36,986 nucleotides of DNA, taken from an uncultured Saprospiraceae bacterium. Its GTDB lineage: Bacteria; Bacteroidota; Bacteroidia; Chitinophagales; Saprospiraceae. Below are positions 17,150 to 25,219 of this stretch, piece after piece. Under the pieces are notes generated by a model, which was given only the letters and a program-made list of their open reading frames with translations, was not told where the DNA came from and ran no database searches. The position numbers were made by a program, and so were the translations under genes. Location: positions 1 through 36,986 of the forward strand of contig CALDTK010000061.1 of NCBI GenBank assembly GCA_937924035.1. Reading direction: 5' to 3'. Every line of letters starts with the position of its first letter. Position 1 is the stretch's first letter.

Positions 17150-17782
17150 TTACGACTTGGTCGAAATCAACACCACTTTTCCGTGGTACTGAGGTTGTAG
17201 ATGATACTTGCCAGATTGATTCACGGTAGCCAAAAATGCTTGACTGTCAGCCATGTTTGCATTGTCTACATAGATGATAGTATCCTTATGGAAGTTCGAC
17301 TCCAGCATATTGAATAACGGAAGGTACAGATCTTTCCATCCGTCTAAGAACAAGAGATCAATAGGTTGGTCGTGACCTTTGAGTGTCTCCATGGCATCGC
17401 CGGTTCTCACCTCAATCAACTCGTCAACACCAGCTTGCTTAAAATTCTTGATCGCCTGCTGTGCTTTGGACGCGAGCAATTCTGTGGTGATGATGTGACC
17501 GCCTGATTCCATTACTCCTTTTGCAAGGTAGAGGGTGGATATTCCGAAGGAAGTTCCAAACTCTACGATGTTCTTCAACTTTCGGTCCTTAATAAGTTGG
17601 TGGAGGTCTTCTCCCTGTTCGGCAGAAATAGAGAGATAAGCCATCTCAAAGTCAGCAGGGCGCATGGGTCTAAAAAAGCTCTTCGCTACGGCCTTCGCCA
17701 TTTTCAAGCGATCGAATCGAGCATCATCAAAAAGTTGATTTAAAGTCGATTGTACTTGAACGTGTGATTGTGTATTAAACAT
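17150..17782 (-). CDS. SAM-dependent O-methyltransferase, class I
   Basis: The 210-residue product resembles the O-methyltransferase family 3 (caffeoyl-CoA/catechol OMT type). The SAM-binding loop is NIVEFGTSFGISTLYLA at 71-87. A helix with IITTELLASKAQQA holds the acidic ribose ligand, and IDLLFLDGWKDLY (141-153) and IIYVDNANMAD supply the metal-site aspartates. The enzyme would methylate a small hydroxylated substrate. It is the first gene of a tight operon with an MsrQ-like membrane protein and a QorB-like quinone reductase; the stop is one base from the next start. A catechol or quinol substrate would fit, but this is inference. The AraC regulator 133 bases upstream, on the same strand, is a candidate controller. 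Confidence 0.82.
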   Translation of the reverse strand: MFNTQSHVQVQSTLNQLFDDARFDRLKMAKAVAKSFFRPMRPADFEMAYLSISAEQGEDLHQLIKDRKLKNIVEFGTSFGISTLYLAKGVMESGGHIITTELLASKAQQAIKNFKQAGVDELIEVRTGDAMETLKGHDQPIDLLFLDGWKDLYLPLFNMLESNFHKDTIIYVDNANMADSQAFLATVNQSGKYHLQPQYHGKVVLISTKS

Positions 17783-17915
17783 GGTTGGTTGGGTTAAAAT
17801 AAGAACATTCTCGTAAGAGATCGTTCTCTTTGGTTTGATAACCCAAAGGTGAAGACTTTTCCATCGGTTCTAATTATCAAAGCGTATCAAAGGATGGTAA
17901 AAGTGTAACTAGTTG

Positions 17916-18806
17916 TCAGGTATTTCGTCGAAACTGGACTGGGGTAGTGCCTGAATTCTTCTTGAAGAACTTGACCATGTTGGCGGGTTCATCAAATCCC
18001 GTTTCAAAACTGATCTCCTTGACCGATTGATCGGTTGACACCAAGTACCGCTTGATTTCCGTGGTTACGAAGCCATCAATGAAGGCTTTGACCGTTTTGC
18101 CGCTCAACTTCTTGACGATGTCATTAAGAAACTTGTAGGAGATGAATAGCTTAGAGGCATAATACCTTGAACTTCTAGAAACTACGTAGTCAGTTTCGAG
18201 CATGTCTTTGAAGCGACTAAACAGTTCCAGCCAATGCACCTCGACGCCATCGGTCGAGGTGTCGGCCTTCGCTCTTTCTGCTTTAAGCAAAACCAGTTGA
18301 AGGTTCGCCTGCAAAATGTCGGACTTGGCAAAGTCATTGTCAAAGTTGAACTCGCTATAGAGCTTCTCTGTGGAGTCAATCAGGTTGTCTTTCCCTAGGT
18401 CTTGCTGGTGAAGGATGGGGATTTCAATATGATAATTGAATAATCGACTGAACTTAAGTGCGTCAGAGGAATAGGCAAACTTGTCTAGTAAATGACGATT
18501 GAAAATAATCCCATACCCGTTGGATTTACGAATGGATTCTGTGAAATGGTGGACTTGATTTTTGGCAATGAACAGAGCGCTGCCTTTTTGTAGCGTGTAC
18601 GATTTGAAATCGATAAAGTGAACGTAAGGCCCTTTGGTCGCAACCAAGATTAAGTAGAATTCGATCCTGTGTGGTGCAAACGGATCATGGTCCTTCGGTT
18701 TACCCAACTTGGAACCGAGTTGCGCAAATGTCACTACTTCTACGTCAAGTTGTCTGCGGCCTTCAAATGATATTTGGGGTATTTCTTGTTTTAAGGTACT
18801 TGCCAT
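17916..18806 (-). CDS. AraC-family transcriptional regulator
   Basis: The 296-residue product has an N-terminal cupin-like sensor half (RIEFYLILVATKGPYVHFID, then GSALFIAKNQVHHF, the typical ARAC-binding strand pattern). The C-terminal ~100 residues form a double helix-turn-helix, ending with the AraC hallmark SFETGFDEPANMVKFFKKNSGTTPVQFRR. It would bind DNA as a dimer in response to a small ligand. It is transcribed toward, and 133 bases from, the O-methyltransferase/MsrQ/QorB unit, its most likely target. The start ATG at 18806 is the first in frame with a sensible N-terminus; no strong ribosome binding site is seen. Confidence 0.9.
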   Translation of the reverse strand: MASTLKQEIPQISFEGRRQLDVEVVTFAQLGSKLGKPKDHDPFAPHRIEFYLILVATKGPYVHFIDFKSYTLQKGSALFIAKNQVHHFTESIRKSNGYGIIFNRHLLDKFAYSSDALKFSRLFNYHIEIPILHQQDLGKDNLIDSTEKLYSEFNFDNDFAKSDILQANLQLVLLKAERAKADTSTDGVEVHWLELFSRFKDMLETDYVVSRSSRYYASKLFISYKFLNDIVKKLSGKTVKAFIDGFVTTEIKRYLVSTDQSVKEISFETGFDEPANMVKFFKKNSGTTPVQFRRNT

Positions 18807-18984
18807 AAGGGTGTTCCGAAAGTAGAGAATGGAGGCTAGATGAACTGCATCTGGACGGTGATGGTTGAAAAAGGGACGAAAGGCGAAAGACTTAATTTAT
18901 CATTTGCATTCAACTCCAGGAGCGAGCAGAGTTTGTTGTAAGCTTCACTTGTCTATCTATGAATTGTATCCAAAAAACAAGTCC

Positions 18985-19437
18985 TCACATTAACCATAAG
19001 GTCAAAACCAATATAATAAACCGATAAATCATGTTTGCCATCGTCACACTGAACATAACCACTAAGCCTGCTGATATGGCCCAATACCGACGAATGTTCA
19101 TGAATTTTTTGATGCTGAGGATGGCATACAACAACGGTAAACCAAAGTTAAATAGGTAGAACGAATAGTAGGCTGCCAGCGATTCTTCGTGGCTTGCAAA
19201 GAAGGTGATTATGCTATCCATTCCAATGAGCAGTATCCAACTCGTTATGAATACACTGAAGAAATGAAAGGCGTAAATAAGGCTGTTGAAATAGAACCTT
19301 CTTTTCTTGAACGCTATTAAGTGTACAAGGAGAGCGATCATCTGGACATTAAGGATCATGATAACTTTTGAGATGTTGTCACTCGTATTTTGATACGCCG
19401 TATTATAAGCTGCTGATTCTAGCCCCGAGTTTTGCAT
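18985..19437 (-). CDS. Multi-span membrane protein, C-terminal part of a DUF3667-like protein (likely truncated)
   Basis: The 150-residue product has about four membrane spans and the look of the C-terminal half of DUF3667 proteins (KKRRFYFNSLIYAFHFFSVF; final YRFIILVLTLWLM). Those proteins usually begin with a zinc-ribbon and about 100 further residues, absent here. The frame continues upstream of the ATG with plausible family sequence (YVQFYGQLYSKWIKPWVRLS) until the stop codon TAA at 19510-19512, which is the stop of the sulfatase gene in the same frame. The gene therefore looks like a 5'-truncated remnant joined directly behind the sulfatase. It might still be translated from 19437 or by readthrough. 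Family assignment is tentative. Confidence 0.55.
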   Translation of the reverse strand: MQNSGLESAAYNTAYQNTSDNISKVIMILNVQMIALLVHLIAFKKRRFYFNSLIYAFHFFSVFITSWILLIGMDSIITFFASHEESLAAYYSFYLFNFGLPLLYAILSIKKFMNIRRYWAISAGLVVMFSVTMANMIYRFIILVLTLWLM

Positions 19438-19509
19438 CGACAGTCTTACCCACGGTTTGATCCACTTGCTATACAGCTGTCCATAGAATTGAACATAAAG
19501 TGTAAGAGA

Positions 19510-20949
19510 TTATTTATCACTAGTTGAGCTTCTAAGTCCAGCGGGTCGATTCTCCTTTCCTACGGAAAATGTCAAAGCATCGCCCAGCGTATTCCTCATT
19601 TCATCAGCGATTCGTTTGATTTCTTCAACAACTTCGGGGTGTTGTTCCGCTACGTCTACGTGTTCACCCAAGTCATTATCGAGGTTGTACAGTTCTATGT
19701 TTTCAATGGTGTTGTACTCGTATGCTACAGGGAGGCCGTTCTGTCCGCCTGGCTTCCCGTTTAGTGTTCGGTATCGATGTGGGAAGTACAGCTTCCAGTT
19801 GTTGTAGCGCACCCCATGAAGTTCGTTCACATGGTAGTAAAAGAAATAGGCTTCATGCGGGCTAGTGCTTGATTCACCCGTCCAGATGTTCCATACATTT
19901 TTACCATCAATCGTTCGGTCAGGCAATTCAGCCTGGGTAATGTGGGCAATTGTTGGTAGCACATCAATGTTCATCATTGGGGTGCGGATCGTTCTATTTG
20001 GCGATAATTTGCTTGGAAAGTAGATTATGCAAGGTTCTCGCTGTCCTCCTTCTAAGGCCGTTCCTTTTCCTTCTCTGAGCGGAGCAGCGCTACCTGCATG
20101 GTCGCCATAGTTGAGCCATGGGCCATTATCAGAAGTGAAGATGACAAGAGTATTCTTCTCAATGTCATGTTGCTTTAAGCTGGCCAAGATTTGTCCTACA
20201 GACCAATCAATTTCCATGATAACATCCCCGTAAAGACCTCGCTCTGATTTACCCTTAAATTTTTCAGACACATATAAGGGGACATGCGGTTGAGGGTGCG
20301 CGACATAGAGGAAAAAGGGTTTGTCCTTATTGCTGGAAATAAATTCCACGCTCTTTTCGGTGATTTTGGTGGTTAGAGATGATTGATCCCTTAGCGTATC
20401 AATTACTTGTTCGTTTTCGAATAACTGTAAGTCGGAAAAATTGAAATGTGTGCCTTGTTGAGGATGTAAGGGCCACATGTCATTGGAGTATGGTATTCCA
20501 TAGAATTCATCAAAGCCTTGCTGGTTAGGCATGAAGTCAGGGTGGTCGCCGAGGTGCCATTTACCAAATATGCCAGTACGGTAGCCTTCATTTTGGAGCA
20601 TTTCAGCAATTGTTGTCTCTTCTAAGCTCAGTCCTTTATCGCTGTTGGGCATAAATGCTCCGTGTATGCCTATGCGGTTAGGGTAGCAACCAGTAAGCAT
20701 CGCAGCTCGCGATGCAGAACAAACCGCTTGTGCTGCATAAAAGTCTGTGAGGCGAATGCCTCCTGCGGCCATTTTATCAAGGTGGGGAGTCTTTATATCT
20801 GGCGAACCGAAGCAACCTAGATCCTGATAGCCTTGGTCATCTGTAAAGATGATGATTACGTTGGGTGGTCTTTCGAAACTCTCTTTAACGGTATTGCACG
20901 AAAGAAATACGCACCCGATAAGTGCTAGCAGTAAGGAGAAGTGTTTCAT
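19510..20949 (-). CDS. Type I sulfatase, lipoprotein
   Basis: The 479-residue product carries a lipoprotein signal ending CVFLSC (Cys18), so it is tethered in the envelope. NVIIIFTDDQGYQDLG at 30-45 holds the metal-binding Asp pair, and AVCSASRAAMLTG at 75-87 is the C-x-A-x-R motif whose Cys77 becomes formylglycine. FGKWHLGD and IFTSDNGPW supply further metal and sulfate ligands (N/D and K/H residues) typical of S1-family sulfatases. It hydrolyses sulfate esters, probably from sulfated polysaccharides or glycans; the substrate cannot be read. No formylglycine-generating enzyme gene is in the window. A truncated DUF3667-like gene follows directly in the same frame. Confidence 0.92.
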   Translation of the reverse strand: MKHFSLLLALIGCVFLSCNTVKESFERPPNVIIIFTDDQGYQDLGCFGSPDIKTPHLDKMAAGGIRLTDFYAAQAVCSASRAAMLTGCYPNRIGIHGAFMPNSDKGLSLEETTIAEMLQNEGYRTGIFGKWHLGDHPDFMPNQQGFDEFYGIPYSNDMWPLHPQQGTHFNFSDLQLFENEQVIDTLRDQSSLTTKITEKSVEFISSNKDKPFFLYVAHPQPHVPLYVSEKFKGKSERGLYGDVIMEIDWSVGQILASLKQHDIEKNTLVIFTSDNGPWLNYGDHAGSAAPLREGKGTALEGGQREPCIIYFPSKLSPNRTIRTPMMNIDVLPTIAHITQAELPDRTIDGKNVWNIWTGESSTSPHEAYFFYYHVNELHGVRYNNWKLYFPHRYRTLNGKPGGQNGLPVAYEYNTIENIELYNLDNDLGEHVDVAEQHPEVVEEIKRIADEMRNTLGDALTFSVGKENRPAGLRSSTSDK

Positions 20950-21025
20950 TCAGAAATGGTGAGGTAGAGGTAGGCGAAGTGGGGAAGGGAAATACTATTA
21001 TTGCTAGTTCAGTTTTGAAAGCTCC

Positions 21026-21496
21026 TTATTTACTCGTCCAAAGAAAATCCAATCGTTGGATTCTATGTTTTGATATAGAATCAAGCTCATTTGAGGAAAA
21101 ATACCCAAGGCAATATTTAATTATTGGGATGCCATTCAATTCAGTCCCTTCAGTCTTATTCATGCCATTAAGGTATTTGTTGAAGTTTTCTGCGCTGTCC
21201 AGTTTTGCTTGCTCAATTATTGGCTGAACGAGAGTATCAATGTATTTGTATTGATCTACTCCTAATGGGAAGTCTTGAACGGTACTTCGGTCAATCTTAA
21301 ACAAGTCCCGAATTTCTTGCGAGCGATTGTAGCCTAGGAATAAGCATCGCTGAAAAGTTGTGATCTTGTATTCATCTACCCATGTATCGAAGGCCTGGTT
21401 CTCTTCGAGGTCTCTGCTAACTTGATCTACTTGCTGTTCATTTTGACAGGAAATGAAAATTATTAAGATTAGGTTGAGTAGGTAGAGTTTTTTCAT
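21026..21496 (-). CDS. Lipoprotein resembling the Tai4 family of T6SS amidase immunity proteins
   Basis: I choose the ATG at 21496, giving MKKLYLLNLILIIFISCQNE with a lipobox (IFISC). An ATG at 21514 is less likely. The ~156-residue product shows the layout I associate with Tai4-like immunity proteins: a W..Y....F.RCL.L.Y segment, a central helix with IDTLVQPIIEQ, and a late GTELNGIPIIKYCLGYFSSNELD. This compares with the E/S-G-ELN-x(2-4)-C-x(2-3)-Y-x-SKELD segment of the family. The two conserved cysteines could form a disulfide in the periplasm. No amidase effector or T6SS gene is nearby. The assignment rests on pattern memory only; a plain hypothetical lipoprotein is the alternative. Confidence 0.55.
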   Translation of the reverse strand: MKKLYLLNLILIIFISCQNEQQVDQVSRDLEENQAFDTWVDEYKITTFQRCLFLGYNRSQEIRDLFKIDRSTVQDFPLGVDQYKYIDTLVQPIIEQAKLDSAENFNKYLNGMNKTEGTELNGIPIIKYCLGYFSSNELDSISKHRIQRLDFLWTSK

Positions 21497-21742
21497 TTGA
21501 AGATTCGATTGCACTACAAAGTAATTTGAGGGACTTGCCTAGACAATCTAAAACTTAAACGGCTAGCAGTTTAGGAATTTTGTCCACCAAGTTCCCATAA
21601 ATTAAAAGTTATAAGATCTACAAAGATGGAGTAAGTCTAGTGCGAGTTGTTGGTGCGTTCTTTTTTGTGAACTGCGCCGTGGCAAATTCATGCCCACTAA
21701 GATCCTTCCTTAGTTGTGGTTTTATATAGTATGTTTTCCTGG

Positions 21743-21780
21743 GCTTTCGCTAAAACCTCATTTAGGGTTTTAGCGAAAGC
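21743..21780. terminator. Perfect 15-bp inverted repeat made of two 14-mer variants; terminator-like
   Basis: Arms 21743-21757 (GCTTTCGCTAAAACC) and 21766-21780 (GGTTTTAGCGAAAGC) pair perfectly around an 8-base loop. The hairpin starts 11 bases after the chrA stop (minus strand), the place of an intrinsic terminator. Each arm is the dispersed motif with one base changed (GGC to AGC). Confidence 0.7.
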
Positions 21781-21791
21781 TCAAAAAACTC

Positions 21792-22898
21792 CTACATAAA
21801 AGAAAGAAACCCTCCCAGCACAGCACCGCCGAGGATTATCCAAAGGGTATTCAACTTCTTGAAGTTGAAATAAAACAAAAAGGAGATTGTACAAATGAGT
21901 CCTGTCTTCCAGTCAATGACAATGCTTTCGGCCATTTTAAAACTGACAACGACCATTACAGCAACAGCGGCAACATTCACCGCTTCTAAAAAAGACTTGA
22001 GCGGCTCACTCTTCTTCATCTTGTGGATGAGCGGATTGAGCGCCCACACGTACAAGAACGAAGGAATGAACATGCCCAGAGTCGCTAAGATGGCTCCTGA
22101 ATAGCCTCCTACCTTGTATCCGATAAAGGTTGCTGTTGAAAGCACTGGGCCTGGTGTCACTTGCCCTACTGCAATCGCTTCAACCAAATCTGCATGCGTC
22201 AACCATCCCAGTTGATCAATTAACTCACCATCGAGGTAAGCGAAGAGCACATATCCACTCCCGAAAAGAACTGCTCCAACCTTTAGAAAGATGAAAAACA
22301 GCTTCCATTTGGAATAGGGTATCGCAGCTGCTGCAGAGAAAAGGAGTAAGGGAGCAATGCTACTATTGAGCTGAGAGCGAATAGTCGTCAAGTGGAGGAG
22401 TAGCATTAAGATTCCCGCGGCGAGAATGCATAGAATTTCATTAACTCCTAAAAAGGATGCAACAATTACAGCCACTCCAATGGCAGCAAGAAACTTGGTT
22501 TTAACCGCCTTTTTGCCAAGCTTGATAATAGCTCCTACGATAAAAGAAAGTACGGCTGCCTTGATACCATTGATGATTGGAACTACCCAAGTTACCTCGC
22601 TAAATTTCTCAAAAAATACAGCAACAGCAAGTGTCAAAAGAACTGCTGGGAAGATGAAACATATTCCAGCAACGAAAAGGCCAGGAGCGCCACCACGGTG
22701 GCACCCGCAGTGCATTGTCATCTCCGTAGAGTTCGGACCTGGGATCAAATTGGTAGCACCGATGTAATCAAGAAACTCTTCGGTGGTGAGCCACTTTTTC
22801 TCATCAACGAGGTCTTCCTGCATCATCGCTACGTGCGCTGCTGGACCGCCAAATGCGACAAAACCAAGACGTAGGAAGTATAGGGAAATCTCTTTCAT
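21792..22898 (-). CDS. chrA: Chromate transporter ChrA, long-chain (two-domain) type
   Basis: The 368-residue product contains two homologous ChrA halves. The first shows RLGFVAFGGPAAHVAMMQ (10-27) and YIGATNLIPGPNSTEM; the second repeats the pattern in FLKVGAVLFGSGYVLFAYL and EAIAVGQVTPGPVLSTATFIGY. About ten membrane spans are visible. CHR-family proteins export chromate at the cytoplasmic membrane in some bacteria, but many members have untested substrates. The gene is flanked downstream by a 15-bp perfect inverted repeat and upstream by a REP/MITE-like element, so it appears to be a single-gene unit. Confidence 0.88.
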   Translation of the reverse strand: MKEISLYFLRLGFVAFGGPAAHVAMMQEDLVDEKKWLTTEEFLDYIGATNLIPGPNSTEMTMHCGCHRGGAPGLFVAGICFIFPAVLLTLAVAVFFEKFSEVTWVVPIINGIKAAVLSFIVGAIIKLGKKAVKTKFLAAIGVAVIVASFLGVNEILCILAAGILMLLLHLTTIRSQLNSSIAPLLLFSAAAAIPYSKWKLFFIFLKVGAVLFGSGYVLFAYLDGELIDQLGWLTHADLVEAIAVGQVTPGPVLSTATFIGYKVGGYSGAILATLGMFIPSFLYVWALNPLIHKMKKSEPLKSFLEAVNVAAVAVMVVVSFKMAESIVIDWKTGLICTISFLFYFNFKKLNTLWIILGGAVLGGFLSFM

Positions 22899-22919
22899 TG
22901 AAACCGATTACAATTATTT

Positions 22920-23078
22920 TGTCATTGGGACGTCATTGCGAGACGGCGCGAAGCCCCGCTTTGCGAGGGCCCACATGCTTCACACGGGGCTGACTGTCGC
23001 GGTAATCTGCCATGCCGACCCCCAACTCAAAAATGAGATGATTTCGACAGCCTTGCGACACTCAATGACGAAATGACA
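22920..23078. repeat. REP/MITE-like intergenic element A
   Basis: A ~160-bp element with terminal inverted repeats, TGTCATTGGGACGTCATTG (22920-22938) against CAATGACGAAATGACA (23063-23078). Its GTCATTGCGAG...GCGAAGC start is typical of REP elements. It shares blocks such as CACGGGGCTGAC..GTCGCG with the element near 32.6 kb. It lies between nptA-like and chrA genes and codes for nothing convincing. Confidence 0.6.
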
Positions 23079-23129
23079 GTAGTCATAATCTGTGTGATCT
23101 CTACCTACTGTTTTACGTATCGACTCTAA

Positions 23130-24824
23130 TTAAATGTCTCCTGTCACAGACTCCGTTACATTGATGATATGGTCTCCAATTCGCTCGAGCGAAGAAAAGA
23201 TATTGTTATAAATCATCGCCGTTTTAGAACTGTAGTCTTCGCTGCCAATACGCTCGCTGTTGTGGGCACGCAGCTTATTGCGCATCTGATTAATTTCCTT
23301 TTCTGCAGCCCTTGCTTCATCCTGATTTACACTGTCATAGGATGGCGAATTGAGATTTTTGAGCATAATCGCAAAGGCTTTGTCGACCGTTTTGATCATG
23401 TCATTGAGGTATTCCCTTTGCTCAGGCAAGAAGTAAAGACGATCCTCGATTTTACGCTCTATGGCTTTAGAGATTTGGTAGTATATGTCACCGATCCGCT
23501 CCAAATCATTACAAATGTTTAGAATCGATCGTAGACGCAAACTGGTTTTTCTAGTGATTTCTTGATCGGTCAGTTTAGTCATGAACTCCGTAATCTCTAT
23601 CTCTAGTCGATCGGTTATTTCCTCATACTTCTTGATCTTCTTCAACATCTTCTTTTGCTTCTTCGCATCAGTCGTTGTTATCAAGGTTTTTGCATATCCA
23701 GACATCTTTGCAGTGATCTCGCCAAAACGCGCAGCTTCTTTCTGGAGCTCGATCGTAGCCAATTCTGGGGTTAAGACAGCTGTGCTGATGAAGCGCAATT
23801 TGCCATCATTTTCGTCATCTTCAGCTGATCCTGGTACCCACCACTGAGCCAATTTTGCGAGGTATGGAATGAAACCAATAAGCAGAACAACATTGATGAT
23901 GTTAAAAGCTGTGTGAAAGGTCGAGAGACCGATCGTCATGTCATCTGGGTTGGTGTATGGATCAAACGATGGGCTGATATTCTTAAGCACTGTGGTTAGC
24001 CCTTCAAGGAAAAACGGCATTAATAAGACCATCCAGACAACTCCCGTCAAATTAAAAATCGTATGAATCCGAGCGGCTCTTTTCGCCTCTCGGTTGCCAA
24101 CCATTGCTGCAACGTTAGCAGTAATAGTTGTTCCGATATTTTCTCCTAAAACCATCGCTGCGGCTACTTCGAATGGCAGCCATCCATTGATGCACATGGC
24201 TAATGTAATCGCCATCGCGGCGCTCGAGGATTGAACAATCACAGTAATTACCGTACCTACGAAAACGAAGAAGATCGTAGAGAGTATGCCCCAGTTGGTG
24301 AAGCTGGTGAGGAAATCTAAGACTTCTGGGTTCCCCTTAAGATCTGGGACGCTATCCTTTAAAAAACCTAAACCCATGAACAGAATCGCAAAACCCAAAA
24401 CAAATTCACCCCAGTAGCGAATTTTTCCTTTTTGGATAAACGTCATCGGGAATCCAATCGCAAACAAGGGAATGGAAATCACATTCAGTTGCACTTTAAA
24501 ACCAAGAATTGAGACGATCCAGGCGGTAATGGTGGTCCCGATGTTTGCACCCATCAAAATACCTGCAGATTCTATCAACGTAAGTAACCCAGCATTGACA
24601 AAGCTGACCGCCATTACCGTCGTTGCTGAAGAGGACTGGAGTAAAGCGGTAATCAAGAACCCCGTAAACACACCAAGAAACCTGTTCTTGGTCATGCTGC
24701 GTAGAATATTCCTCAGTTGTGATCCAGCCGCTCTTTGAATGCCATCGCTCATAATCTTCATCCCGTAGATGAAAAATGCGAGCGCACCAAGGATTTGTGC
24801 AATGTCCCAGAATCCGAAATCCAT
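23130..24824 (-). CDS. Na/Pi cotransporter-family protein with C-terminal PhoU domain
   Basis: The 564-residue product has two copies of the NptA/SLC34-type repeat. Each holds a QSSSA motif (63-68 and 198-202) near GANIGTTITA (92-101) and GENIGTTITA respectively, plus about eight to nine membrane spans. Residues ~345-560 are a PhoU-like helical domain (LRLRSILNICNDLERIGDIYYQ and YNNIFSSLERIGDHIINV). The bacterial family takes up phosphate with sodium; the PhoU tail probably controls transport. The start MDFGFWDIAQILGALAFFIY is consistent with the family. It is a single-gene unit with ~230 bases downstream and ~395 bases upstream. Confidence 0.9.
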   Translation of the reverse strand: MDFGFWDIAQILGALAFFIYGMKIMSDGIQRAAGSQLRNILRSMTKNRFLGVFTGFLITALLQSSSATTVMAVSFVNAGLLTLIESAGILMGANIGTTITAWIVSILGFKVQLNVISIPLFAIGFPMTFIQKGKIRYWGEFVLGFAILFMGLGFLKDSVPDLKGNPEVLDFLTSFTNWGILSTIFFVFVGTVITVIVQSSSAAMAITLAMCINGWLPFEVAAAMVLGENIGTTITANVAAMVGNREAKRAARIHTIFNLTGVVWMVLLMPFFLEGLTTVLKNISPSFDPYTNPDDMTIGLSTFHTAFNIINVVLLIGFIPYLAKLAQWWVPGSAEDDENDGKLRFISTAVLTPELATIELQKEAARFGEITAKMSGYAKTLITTTDAKKQKKMLKKIKKYEEITDRLEIEITEFMTKLTDQEITRKTSLRLRSILNICNDLERIGDIYYQISKAIERKIEDRLYFLPEQREYLNDMIKTVDKAFAIMLKNLNSPSYDSVNQDEARAAEKEINQMRNKLRAHNSERIGSEDYSSKTAMIYNNIFSSLERIGDHIINVTESVTGDI

Positions 24825-25219
24825 AGTTAATAGTTACAGGCTGGAAAAAACTGAAATAGCTCCCAGAAGCACAGGTGAATATCCATCCATGCTTGCACAA
24901 CGAACGTATTACCGGTGACTTGTTTCTCAACAAATGAAGCGTCCAATTATGTTGAGGAGCGGATCATTTTGTTGGTCTTTTGCTTTAAAATGCAAGAGTA
25001 AGGGGTCTGATGTTAAGCAAAGATTAAGTATAGGTGAGATAGCGGGTATTTATCTAGTATTCTGCATGCTCGGTCGAATTTGAATCCCCAGTGAAGGCCC
25101 AGCACCTCGTCGAACAAGCGGTTGTTGTAGGGATTCTAGAAGCTTTCGCCAAAACAGGTGAATTGAAGAGAAACCATTATCACCTACTTCAAGCTAGACG
25201 TTCAACCCGCGAAATCAAC
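24825..25219. other. 395-base gap between the MFS and Na/Pi transporter genes
   Basis: No gene is supported here. It should hold the promoter of the Na/Pi transporter (minus strand, right-hand side of that gene). It contains an exact intergenic copy of the dispersed 14-mer (25142-25155). Confidence 0.5.
25142..25155 (-). repeat. Dispersed 14-mer GTTTTGGCGAAAGC, copy 4 (intergenic)
   Basis: Exact copy in non-coding DNA downstream of the MFS gene. It shows that coding constraint does not explain the motif. Confidence 0.9.

Noticed and set aside
24496-24933. Minus-strand ORF of 145 codons
   Set aside because: It overlaps the Na/Pi transporter gene in another frame; the transporter product is clear, so this is a shadow.
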